DNA from: Ichthyophthirius multifiliis
Lineage: Eukaryota; Ciliophora; Oligohymenophorea; Hymenostomatida
NCBI RefSeq assembly: GCF_000220395.1
Contig: NW_004086411.1
Coordinates: forward strand, 62,001 to 126,000
Direction of reading: 5' to 3'
DNA length: 64,000 nt
The notes beneath the pieces are model-generated. The model worked only from the letters and a program-made list of their open reading frames with translations. It was not told the DNA's origin and searched no databases. Below are positions 24,767-36,203 of the stretch, one piece after another. Made by a program: the position numbers and the translations under genes. Every line of letters starts with the position of its first letter. Within the stretch, counting starts at the first letter, position 1.

Positions 24767-27092
24767 ATGCAAAGGTTCTAAGAATTATGTAGTATCTATT
24801 TTAATAAGTATTTTAAAATATTATTTTATTTATTTAAAATAATTATTTATATAAAGAATTGTAACAAACATATTTTTCAGAGAAATCTTAATAATTGGAC
24901 AAGAAAATATTCCTAAAGTAATATTTTTTTTTATTTTATTTTAAATAAATAATCATTAGTATTTAATAATCATAAAAAAAAGGATGCCCCAGTAATAATA
25001 TGTGGAAATCATAATAATTAATTTATTGACGCATTAGTAAAAAAAATATAAAATATTCAATTATTTCTTTTTATATTTATTTTCATAATATTTTTTTTTT
25101 ACTAAATAATTCTAATTTTTTAAAAAATTCAGCTTATAGGTTCTACAGCCAGTCGAAAAGTTCGTTTTATAATGGCAGCATCAGTAAAAATATTTTAATA
25201 TTTTTACATAAACAAAATAAATCTTTCTTTTTATTATTTCCAAACTAGAGTATGAGACGTCTTTTACATGGCACTTTAGCTAAATTTTAAGGTTGTATAC
25301 CAGTAGAAAGACCCCGTGATTTAGCCAAATTAGGAAAAGGCTAAATAATAGAGATAAAAGACAATATAATGAAAGTATAAAAAATTAAAATTTATATTTT
25401 CATTAAAAAAAAAAGGGAAAAAATACGTAATTTACATAAGAAATCAATAAAGGGACTTAAATAATTTTAAAAATAATTTAGGAATAAATAAGAGTCCAAG
25501 AAGTCATAAATGATATCGAGTTAAAATTAACATATGAAGGAGTTTTAGAATCTTTCGAAAATATAAATGAAAGTTTCAAAATATGTCCAGAAATAGATTA
25601 GTCTCGTTTATTCGGATATGTATGGAAAGCTCTGAGTAGAAAACAATGTATAGGAATATTCCCAGAAGGTGTTTCTCATGATTCTACTGATTTGTTTCCT
25701 TTAAAAGCTGGTGTATGTATTATGGCATTAGGCTCAATGTAAAAATATAGAAATAAAGTTTATATTGTACCTTGTGGTTTAAATTATTTTAAAGGACATC
25801 GTTTTAGATCAAAAGTAACAATCGAATATGGATAAGTATTTGAAGTTCCTTATGAATTAGTAGAGTTATATTAGACTAATAAAAGGGAGGCTATATCTAC
25901 TTTAATAATGGAAATTGAAAGTAGGATGAGATAAGTAGTTTATACAGCAAAAAATACATCAGAAATATAGGCTATTTTATTAGCGAAAAGACTTTATGTT
26001 TAATCTTATGAATAAAAGGATAAATCTCATCTACTTTCAAAATAGTTTATGAATGGATATAGAAATATTAAATCACATCCTGAGTTTTTGTAGTTGATGG
26101 CTTAGTGTAAAAATTATAATTAAATTATGGATAGCTTCTCTTTGACAGATGAGGAAACTGTTAAAGATTTCAAAAAGGGATATTTTTTGGGAATTTTAGG
26201 AATTCTTTATTCTGTTTTTAGAATTATGATTTCTTTATTATTTGTAAAAGAAAAAAAACTAATATATTAATATATTGTTTTTTTTTTATTATTAAAAATA
26301 ATTAGTCTTTCCCTGGTATTATTTCAAATGCACCTATAGGTTATTTTTTAAGGTATAAAGCTGAATAAGCAAGAGCTAAAGAAGCTTAAGGATGGCCTTC
26401 TCCATGTTTGGATGTGGTAGCATCTTATAAACTTTCCTTTGGACTTATTTTGGTACCTGTTTGGTTTTGGATTTATTATATTTTTTTGTATTTTATTTTG
26501 AAAAATTATGTATTTTCGGAAGAAGATTAATAATATTTAGTTTATTTAATTGTTGGCTTGTTTGTTTTTATATATCCATTCTATTCTTATAGTATTTTTT
26601 TTAATTTAATTAAAATTAATTATTTTAATATTTTAATATTTAATTTTAGTTGTACTTAAATTTTTTGATAGTATTAAAAAACACTTAAAATTTATAAGAG
26701 CAAGTTTTATTTTTATGACTAAAAATGTGAAATTGGAAGAGCAAGAAAATCAAATTAAAAATTAAATTAGAAAAATGATTGATTAATTTTAACAAGAATA
26801 TTAATAAAACTTAAGTTAAGAAGAAAAAGTAGAAAGTAAAACAGAAAAAGCTATTTTTAAATAATTGCATAAAGTTAAAGAAATCTTTAGTTATCCTTTA
26901 AAAAGGTATATTTTTTATATTATAATAAAAAAAAAAACAATAAATTTATTATTATTTAGAATTGCATAAAAAATTTAATAGAAAATTTATTTGGATATGT
27001 ATATGGATGATATTTATAAATATTTAGATAAAAAATGTTAACATTCTTTAAATAGTGAATCTGAATACGAATTAGAATCAGATTATTATTGA
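24767..27092 (+). CDS. glycerol-3-phosphate / DHAP acyltransferase, SCT1/GPT2 type
   Basis: Nine exons: 24767-24807, 24881-24917, 24983-25036, 25133-25183, 25249-25374, 25416-26243, 26306-26591, 26650-26905 and 26960-27092. Every junction is in phase, giving 603 aa. The PlsC-type active site is clear: motif I CGNHNNQFIDA (NHx4D form), a substrate region with GCIPVERPRDLAK, motif III IGIFPEGVSHDSTDLFPLKA, and VYIVPCGLNYFKGHRFRSK. This layout matches fungal and plant SCT1/GPT2-like enzymes, which put the first acyl chain on glycerol-3-phosphate in the ER. Two or more hydrophobic segments follow in exons 6-7, and a charged, acidic tail ends the protein. The PAP2 phosphatase gene lies 222 bp downstream on the same strand. 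Confidence 0.9.
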
Positions 27093-27314
27093 TTAAATTA
27101 TATAAAAAATAAAAATAAATATACATAAAAAAATTAAAAAAAAAATTTATTCATATGTTAGTATTATTTTTATTTTATCCATAAATTATTAATTTAAAAC
27201 TAAAACTTTTAATTAAAAAAATAACCATGTATTTAATAAGAACATTATTAAAATCACATATATCTGTCAAATAAAAATATACAATTTTATAAAAGTTAAA
27301 TAATAAATAAAAAT

Positions 27315-28578
27315 ATGGAAGTATTCAAGACTTTTATAATATATTTAATCCATTTATTATTTATAAGTTACGTGCTTTTTGATTATTTCTACTTAAGAGA
27401 AAAGTTATTTCCTATAACCCTACCTGTTATAAAATATATTTAATAGAACTTTTCCACCTATTATTTTATAAAATTCAACTAATTTATAGCTTTACTTATA
27501 AAACCAGACTTTTGTGCTTTATTTAGTGTATTTTATATAAGTATAACCAGCAATAAATATAAAGCTGTTAAAACATTATTATTTTAAATTTTTGGTTTAT
27601 ATATGCTTCTTTTCTTCAAAATATTAATGAATGATCCTCGTCCATATTTTGTTGATAATGAAATTAAATGTTATGAATGTTATGCTGATTTTGGAAATCC
27701 GTCAGGTATTTTAATTTATTAATATATATATAAAAAAATTTATTATATAATAAAAAATAGGACATGCAACATGCGTGTGGATGTTTTATGGTATTTTACT
27801 AACTGATATATATAATGATGTCAAATTTAGTAAAAACAAGTCTTTAGTAAATATTTGCAAGTATTTATTTTTGGGTATTTTCTTGTTTTTGTAAGTATCG
27901 ATTGTTTTTTGTAGAATTTTTCTAGGTGTACATTCTTTTAACTAGGTTCTTTTAGGAACTGTATTTGGGATTTATATATATTTGATTTACCTCTTATAAT
28001 GTAATGATTTAGTGGAACATGTATTTAACTTTTTGAGAAATACTAAAATTTCTAAAGTTAAAAAATTCATAAGATTATTTTTTGGATTTGTTTTAGCAAT
28101 CTAAGTACCAGTTTTTATTTACTAATATTTAGAAAAAGATGTACCCGAACTTTGGGTGTAAAATGTATTAACTTAATGTCCTAATATGAAGGAATATAAT
28201 AAGTTTTATAAAGCTTGTTTCAGGGGATGTGCGGCTATTTCATTTGGATTTGGTTGTTTATATGGTCTTATTTTATTGGATAAAACTAGAAAACTTATTT
28301 TAGAAGATTATAGAATTTAAGAAGAAAATAAAAAAACTCATAATAATATTTTAAATTTAAGTAATTTATTGAAGGCTTTTTTAGTAATGTTTATTTTTAT
28401 TTTCATATTTTTGATATTTACACATGTTTACAATATTGGAAGGTTTGTGGATATGCCGGTTATTTATGATAAATATTATTCAATGGTTATAGGAGGATTT
28501 ATTTCCATTTTGATAATAATTTTTATATTTCCTTTAATTTATTAAGCTGACTAAGGAAAAAAAATAAAAAAAGAATGA
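27315..28578 (+). CDS. PAP2-superfamily membrane phosphatase
   Basis: Two exons, 27315-27705 and 27761-28578 (55-nt intron), give 402 aa in exact frame. The three phosphatase signatures are present: KILMNDPRP (KxxxxxxRP), GNPSGH (PSGH), and RIFLGVHSFNQ. The third has Gln where many PAP2 enzymes have Asp; glucose-6-phosphatase and dolichyl-diphosphatase also use Gln there. The catalytic histidines of motifs 2 and 3 are kept. Many hydrophobic segments indicate a polytopic ER-type membrane protein. Substrate could be a lipid phosphate, dolichyl diphosphate or a sugar phosphate; sequence alone does not decide. Its place after an acyltransferase fits lipid metabolism but may be chance. Confidence 0.85.
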
Positions 28579-29726
28579 AAAGCATATATAATAATTATAT
28601 ATTTATTTGTTTTTCTATATATTAAAATAAAATCATATCTATTTTCTTTGATAAAAAAAAATTTTATTAATCAAATATTTTACAATAATAAATAAAATTA
28701 TATTTAATATCTTAATATCTAATAATATATATTTTTTTTTATTTAGAAAAAACAATATTATTTTTTAATTAATATATATTTTTTTTAATTTAGGTATTAT
28801 TATTATCATATCATATTTTTTTTAAATTTAATTAAATCTAAATTATATAATATAATTAATTATTAATAAATAATTTTTTCATTTTTTTAAAATTTTTATA
28901 TAATATTTTTCTATCAAATATTATATTTATTACTAAAAATCTTAATAATGAAAATTACTTTTTTAAAATTAATATTTGAAATAAATATAATTCATAATTT
29001 TATATGAGTTTTTCATTATATTAGTCAAATTTAACTCTTGATTTATAAGATTATTATTTATTTAAAATCTTAAATCAGTTATAATACTTTAAAAGATATT
29101 TTTTATTTAAATTATTAAGAATCTTTAATTAAGTATAATCAAATCTAAAAATATATTCAGTTTTAATTTATTTTAGAGTTATTCTTTATTTTTATTAAAA
29201 AAAAAAAATATTTATTATATTAAATATATTATTTTTTAATTTATATTATCAAGTTTTTCATTTTTTTTAAGAACTTATTTTTATTTTTATAATTTTAAAA
29301 AATAAAAATAATTTGATATTTCTTATTCTTATTGCATTATATTATTTAATATTAAATATATATTATTAATTTCATTATTATTTTTAATATAGATCTGTAT
29401 CTTATATAATTATATTTTTATTAAATTTATTATATTTTTACTTAGAAATACAATTATGAACTTTTTATTTTTTTATAATTCAATTAATTTAATTATTAAA
29501 TACATTCAAAAAAAAAAACCATAACTTATAAAAATATTTAATAAATCAAAAGAATTTATTTTTTCTATTTTATTTTTTATTTTTTAATTTTAATTTTAAA
29601 CATTAATTTTTTATTAAAAAAAAAATTATTTATAATAAATAAATATAAATTTTTTAATGATTGCGTTTTTTATTTAAAATATTGTGTTAAAAATTATTAT
29701 AAAATACTAATATTACTTTAGCAATT
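28579..29726. other. AT-rich intergenic region
   Basis: More than 1.1 kb of A/T-rich DNA; nothing recognisable on either strand. Confidence 0.5.
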
Positions 29727-29900
29727 TCAGTAAGTCATAATAAACTAATATATTCCGAAATTACAAGGGATTAAATTTTCTCCATCTCCTTGTCCATATA
29801 ATGCATTCCTTAAAGACTTTCTAGATCTATACAAAAACCTATTATGTTTACTAGTTTCAAATTTTGAATTCACATAATATCCAAAGCTTTTTATTAACTT
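29727..29900 (-). CDS. isolated exon-like segment, 57 codons
   Basis: GC content rises here. A minus frame begins after a TTATTCAG splice-acceptor-like sequence (29901-29903) and runs to TGA 29727-29729. It encodes KLIKSFGYYVNSKFETSKHN, then LYRSRKSLRNALYGQGDGE and LIPCNFGIYQF. It looks like a last exon, but no upstream exon was found between 29901 and 31205 and I do not recognise the peptide. It may be an orphan exon of a decayed gene. Confidence 0.3.
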
Positions 29901-31205
29901 CTGAATAATAAACTAGATCTATATTTTAAAAATATTAAAATAAATAATAATTTTATATGCATTATTATAAATATTTTTATATGTGATTTTAAATATAAAT
30001 ATAATTTTATATTTATTGATTTAAATATATTTTTATATATAAATTTATATATATTTTTATAAAAATATATGAAAGTACTATTTTTAATTTTAATCACTTT
30101 TTAATATTTATTAATTAATACACCATATACTGTATTCCTATATTTGAAAAAAAAAAAAAATTTTCAACTTTTCGTTAAGGTATTAGCTTTATTATAATAA
30201 AAAATTGTAAGGGTGTTTTTTTTATATTCCACCTTTTTAATATTTTATATAATTTTTTATTATTATTATTTAATTTCTTATTATTTAAATTTACCTATTT
30301 TTGGCGTATTTTATCTCTTTTTATATGTTATAATGCATATTAAATTATTATATTTATAAGGCGGGCGAAAAATTATTTTTATTTTCATATTAAATTGCTC
30401 CAAATTCGATTAAATAATTTTATTTTAAATAAATTAATTAAAAATTTTTTAGTTTATAATAAATACTTTTAATATTTTATAAATTTCGGTTTAAACTAAA
30501 TTAATATGAGTCAATTTTTGTAAATATGGAACAGATTTTATTATTATTTGATGCAATTTGGTTTTGATTTTCATTTATCTGTTTTTAACCAATTAAAATC
30601 CTAAACTTATTATAAAAACTATCAATTATTTTTTATAATTAATTTATTATTTATTAAACACATCTATGGATTATTTTGTTTATTTATTTTTAAAAAGTCA
30701 ATTAACTTCAAATAAAAAAAAGACTGAAAAAAATAGTTAATGATTTACCTATTTTTTTGCTTATTGGTTTTTTTTAAAATAAAACAACAGATAAAAAATT
30801 ACAAAAAGTATTTATTTATATACGCACTTTATTTATTTAATAAAGAAATGATTGTTTACATAATTTTTTTGGATTTTAAAATATTTTAGTTCTTGGTATT
30901 CAATCAATATAGTTATTTTGATTTTAATATAACTATAGTATGAAATAAATCGTAACATATAACTAATATTTTTTACAGTTTTTTATTTTTATATAAAAAA
31001 ATTAGAGAAAAAATAAGTATTTTTTTTATAAAGACTAAAAATAAATTGAAACAATAAATAATACACTTACTATATATTTATTTATTTTTTTTTAAATCAA
31101 AAAAAATATTAAATTATTTAATAGTTTGCTTTTTTTCAAAAAATAAATAAACTTTCTATTGAAAATTAAGAAAAAAAAAAAAAAAATATTATTAAACAAA
31201 TATAT
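29901..31205. other. AT-rich intergenic region
   Basis: Mostly A/T. A minus frame at about 30720-30960 (containing IEYQELKYFKIQKNYV) is mildly coding-like but has no start or splice context. Otherwise nothing supported. Confidence 0.35.
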
Positions 31206-32165
31206 TCATTCATCATCAAATTCTTTAATTTAACTTTTTTCTTAACCTAAAGGTTTATAATCTTTAATTAAAGGATAAGTTTTATTTGATTGTAAATTTT
31301 ATTAATATTTTTAAATGAATTATTTATATTCTTAACTTTTTATTAAATTCCTAGATGATTCATCATAAGGATTATAATCTTCTTTTAATTCTTCTAATTT
31401 ATCTTTATTTAACATATGATATATTGCAACTTCTTATTTTTATTAAATATCTTTTGTATTTCCTTTAGCTCTAATAAAAAAAAGTGAAATAAAAAAATTA
31501 AATAAAAAAAGTACAAAAAAGTAATTAAAAAAACAAATAATCCAATTAAAATTAAAATTAGAAAATTAGAATCTTCAGGCAACAAGGAAATCCTTTTTTT
31601 AAGTGAATCTAAATTAAATCTTTCTAATATTTATATATTTTATTTTTTTATTATAAAATATTATACTTGATGCATCTGGTATTTCAGCATCAATAGGTTC
31701 GAATTTTTCATCTTTTAAATCATTTAAATTCTAAAAAGATTCTTTAAAATTCTTATATTCTTCTCCTTCTGGAGTTTTATGAATAAATTCTTAAAAGTCC
31801 ATTTTTATTGTATCATCTATATTTTCTTAATATCGTTATTATTCAGGTCTTACGGACTTAAATTGTTCGTCGTCAGACTGTTTTTGCCGTTATTCATATG
31901 ACATTTTTTATTCTTGACCCTCTAAACGTTTTATTTCATCAAAAGCTTCTTTAATTAAAATAAATCTCTTTTTGGCATCTGGAGAGGGGTTTTTGTCAGG
32001 ATGATATTATGCTATTAAACGAAAATATGCCCTTTTTATTTCTTTGAAATCAGACTTTTTATCAACTCCTAGAAGATAATAAGGATCATATGTTGTAAAT
32101 TTATATTTTTAAATATTTAAAATGGGATTTTTAAAGGTTTTTTTGAATAATTTTTATATAAACAT
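31206..32165 (-). CDS. membrane-anchored DnaJ (Hsp40) protein, probably mitochondrial
   Basis: Three exons, 31667-32165, 31515-31623 and 31206-31470, with 43- and 44-nt introns, give 290 aa in exact frame. The J domain lies at about residues 26-90: DPYYLLGVDKKSDFKEIKRA, the invariant HPD in AQYHPDKNPS, then FILIKEAFDEIKR. A single hydrophobic helix (NFLILILIGLFVFLITFL) comes from exon 2, and an acidic end follows. The N-terminus MFIQKLFKKTFKNPILNI is basic and amphipathic like a mitochondrial presequence. It would recruit and stimulate an Hsp70 at a membrane. There is no Gly/Phe or zinc region, so it is a class C J protein. The J domain is certain; location is inferred. Confidence 0.85.
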
Positions 32166-32445
32166 TATTAATGGTTTTATTTTTATTTTTTTAATTTTTA
32201 TATTTATTTGAGACTTTTTTATTGTGAATATTAAAATGTGTAAAATAGTAATATTGAATTTTATTTATAAAAAATATAATTTTTTTTTCAAAAATAATAA
32301 ATAAAAAAAGTTATATATAATATTAAATAAGTATTATCAAAAAAAAAAAAAATTATCCTAATAAAAATAAAATAATGTATATTTTTATTAAATAATAAAA
32401 TGATTTCTAATTTAAACCATTTTTTTTTATTTTAATATTTTTTTT

Positions 32446-33267
32446 TCATGGAATACTACTCATCTTTTAACTTTGTATAAAGTAACCAACAAAAAGTGCA
32501 ATAATCCAAATATGATAAGATAATTCAGATAATCCTTAAAGATGTGGTTTTCCAATTTTTTCTAATAAATAAAGATAGTTGAATAGAATTAATTAAATTG
32601 AAATGAAAAAAATACAAATAGTCGCAAATATATAACTTGCCCAATTTTAAATAAGATAAACAAAAATCACTAAAATAACTATATGTTTTTCCACCATATA
32701 ATCAATAGTTTTACAAAAATGATATGGAAATCCTTTTTAATCTTCTTGTATTTAATTATTAATGGCTTCTATTTATTTTTTTTAAATATTTTGTTGTTCT
32801 GTTTCTACTGGTTGATTTGGTTAAACTTCATTTTCATATTAAATCTAAATATTAATGTTTCCATCTTCGGATATTTATTATTGATTATTTTATTATTAAT
32901 TCTTATCTTAATTTTATTATGTTTTCATCTTCTCTTTTTTTTTATTTTCAGTTTAATATTTTAAATAAATTTGCTTACATTCTTAATCATTTTTTTAAGG
33001 CAGCTATTACTTTAAAGCTTATTGTTCGGAATGACAATCTACTTTCATAACAAAAATTCTATAAACAGCAACTAAAATAGTTAAAAATGAAACAAATAAC
33101 CTTAATTACAATATTTTATATACAAATAGAATAATTATATATCTAAATATTTTTAGTTTACCAGAAAAATTCTATTATCATAATAGAATGTAAATATTCT
33201 GTATCGATGTTTAAATTTAAAGAAAATTTGTTATTAGTTATTGATATATTTATTATTAAGATGACAT
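32446..33267 (-). CDS. multi-pass membrane protein of unknown family
   Basis: The main exon, 32446-33100, follows an intron at 33101-33161. It encodes a first membrane segment (WLFVSFLTILVAVYRIFVMK), a ~100-residue Gln/Asn/Glu-rich loop, and two further membrane segments (HIVILVIFVYLIQNW region and HIWIIALFVGYFIQ), ending at TGA 32446. The upstream exon (33162-33267) gives IDTEYLHSIMIIEFFW in the needed phase, but its ATG at 33267 is one base out of frame. Translation may begin at the in-frame ATG 33181, or there may be an indel. I recognise no family. The opposite-strand open frame here is a shadow of the membrane helices. Confidence 0.55.
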
Positions 33268-33528
33268 TTTTTATTCTTATATAAATTAATATTTAAATTT
33301 TCAATAAAAGTATTTTATTATATGTTATTTTCAAATTTAAAATATTTAAAATATAATAATTATATAAAATATAATTTTATTTTTTATATTAATTTAAAAT
33401 ATATATAAAAATGCAAATTAAGATTATAATTAAAAAAAAATTAATACGTAATATATGAAAATAAAAATATTATATTATTTTATAATAAAACTGAAATGTA
33501 TAAATAATGTAAATAAAATATATCTATA

Positions 33529-33578
<50 letters not shown>

Positions 33579-33607
33579 TATTTATATATTTAAAAAAATT
33601 TATTTAT
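33268..33607. other. AT-rich spacer with TA microsatellite
   Basis: Contains a (TA)n tract at about 33534-33574; no gene. Confidence 0.5.
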
Positions 33608-35239
33608 TCATTTAGGAATAATTTCGAATGTTGATTTATATTATTTACATTTATCGTGTATATTTTTAATTTTATTATACAAATCATTTATACCAAAAGG
33701 TTTTTCCAGAACATAATCAAACCCAATCTTTAAACATTCATCTTCAAAAATTTTATTTCCTCCGCATCCACTAAGGCAAATAAAAGGCACATATTTATAA
33801 TATTTACTTTATTTAATTTTTGTAATACATTCAAATCCATTAAGTTAAGGCATTTAATTATCTAAAATTACCAAATCTATGTTTAAATAGTTTTAAATAT
33901 ATTTTATATATCCATCTTGACCATTTTCAGCCTATATTACGTTTATTTGGTGTTTTGCAAGTGTTTTTACGATTATAGTTCTTATAAATTCATCATCTTC
34001 CACTAAAAGGATGTTTTTTAGACTTTGGCTATTTTCGTTATTATTATCTAAAGATTCTGTCGTAGAAAAAGAATTAAAACACTATCTTTATGTAATAGGT
34101 TAAGTTTCTGTCTGAATTGTACTGATAAAAATACTTCCTTGATTTTTTCTCGAAAACACAGCGACTTTTCCACCTAAACTTTCCGCTATTTGTTTTGATA
34201 TAAATAAGCCTAAACCATATCCTCCGTGCTTTTCTTTTATTTAAGAATTTGCTTGTTAAAAAGGACAAAATAGTCTTTTTATTTCTTATTCATCCATCCC
34301 TAAGCCAGTGTCGATTATTTCGAATTAGAGAAATCCTTTTTTAGAATTTTCGTGATCGTATATATTGGAGACGCCAATTTTATGGTTATTAAGAATAGAA
34401 TAGAAATTTTCTTTATTAGAAACATTTTGTTTGAAGTTTAAAAATGTTTCCTTTTATAATTTCATTATTTAAGCTTATTTTATGTGATTAAATTATTATG
34501 TAGGCTTTAATTGTATGTCTATCTATTTTTTTAGTTTTTTATCTAATAATTTATATATGTATATATATTTTTTTTTTTCTAATAATTTATATATATATAT
34601 TTTTTTAATTTTTATTATTTACAATCTAGCTTTATTTTAATATTTTATTAAAAATATAAATACTTTCGAATATTAAAAAGTCAAAGATTTATAATTTAAT
34701 AATTAAAAAAAAAAAAATAGTATAATTAAAAAAGTAAAAATATTTACCTTATTTGTTAAAAAATTAGATTCTTTTAAAAATTCATCTTAAAAAGGCATAA
34801 AAGAAACAATTAATTTAATAGCGCCTTTATCAGTAAATTTAATAGAATTTCCAATAAAATTCATTAAAATTTATTAGGTTTTCTTTATATCAACTGATTA
34901 AAATTAAGGAGTACCTTATTTGACTAAAATATCAAAATCAACCTATTACTTATTTTTATTTTTAATTTAATTCTAAGTATATTTTCCAATTTCTATTAAG
35001 AATGCGTCTATATCAGTTTTTTCTTTTTATATATTTGTCTTATTCTCATTTTTTTATAAATTTAATAATCTACTGATTAAATTATTCATAAAATCCTAGC
35101 AATAATTAATATGATCAATAATTTCTCTTTATTCACTTTATAAAAGGTTAATGGAAGCTTGAATACTTGATATAGGGGATTTTAAGTCATGTAAAACTGA
35201 TAAAAATTCAATATTATTTTAATCAATACTTAAATACAT
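33608..35239 (-). CDS. hybrid sensor histidine kinase (kinase plus receiver, no sensor domain)
   Basis: Two exons, 34748-35239 and 33608-34522, around a 225-nt intron give 468 aa in exact frame. The dimerisation helix carries the phospho-acceptor His in FLSVLHDLKSPISSIQASIN (His17). ATPase motifs follow: N box LMNFIGNSIKFTDKGAIKL, G1 FEIIDTGLGMDEQEIKRLF, G2 HGGYGLGLFISKQIAESLGG. The C-terminal receiver has the acidic pair VEDDEFI, the phospho-acceptor Asp in LVILDNQMPQLNGFE and the conserved Lys in LEKPF. Autophosphorylation on His and relay to the receiver Asp is the known chemistry. The open frame begins directly before the H box, so no input domain is visible; an upstream exon could lie in 35240-36000, but I see none. 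Two-component kinases are retained in many ciliates. Confidence 0.9.
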
Positions 35240-36203
35240 TATTATTTATTTTATTGAAAAAAAAAAAAAATACTATATTTTAATATTTTTTTTTGTTATT
35301 ATTAATTATTTTTAATTTTATGATTTAATTTGTTAATTAAGTACCAATTTTATAAAAAATACCATTTAATAAAAATATATTTTTAATTGTTTATAAAATC
35401 TAATTTTTTTAATTTTATGCTATATAAATTAAAAAAAATTATAATAATTTAATATTTCTGTATTCTTATTTAGATTTTTATGGTGAAATAAATTATTAAA
35501 GTTTTTATATATATTTTTTTATATTAAAAATATTTCAATCATTAAAATAATTAACTTAATATTAAAAAGAAATAAAAAAACATATTACTTTTATGAAATT
35601 AAAAATATTTTAATTAATTTAACTTTATGGATTAGTAAATTAAAAGCATTCAATCATGATTTAAAATTTAGACTAAATTATATAAAGAAAATTATGAGCA
35701 TTGTTTATCTTTATATATACAATATATATTTAAGTTTTTTGTATTAATTAGTTTAATAAAAAATATATTTACTTAATATATTTAAAAATATTAAATTTGT
35801 ATATAATGAAATCCTTTAATATAAATATTTTTTATTTTTTTATATTAATTTTAATTTATTAAAAATCTAAAAATAAAAAACTCTTATGTTAAAAAAAATC
35901 TAATATAAATAGTAAAAATATACATATAAATATTAAAATATTGTGAATATAATAATTTTTTATTTTAGTGTATTATTTTTTAAGTATTAATATTATCATA
36001 AAAAAATTATTTTATCCTATTATATAATATTTGATTATTTATTAATCAATAAACTCTTTACCTTATTATAATATCTATTAATTCTGTTAATTAGTTTTCT
36101 AAATTATTTTTTATTAGAAATTTTTAATACTTTGCTAGAAATTATATATATTTGATTATTATTTTCTTCTTCATCTTCATCATCTTCCTCAGAATCCTGT
36201 ATT
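35240..36203. other. AT-rich region with one acidic coding-like stretch
   Basis: Mostly A/T. On minus, 36195 to about 36040 encodes DSEEDDEDEEENNNQIYI followed by basic residues. It sits just beyond the kinesin stop but no donor site joins it. Otherwise no feature. Confidence 0.3.

Noticed and set aside
32683-32964. Hydrophobic 93-codon plus-strand frame
   Set aside because: It is the antisense of the Gln/Asn-rich loop and membrane segments of the minus-strand gene 32446-33267. The minus reading has splice sites and a TGA stop.
34523-34542. Frameshift in the histidine kinase
   Set aside because: Using the later acceptor (AAATAG before 34522) makes both exons exact multiples of three, so no frameshift is needed.
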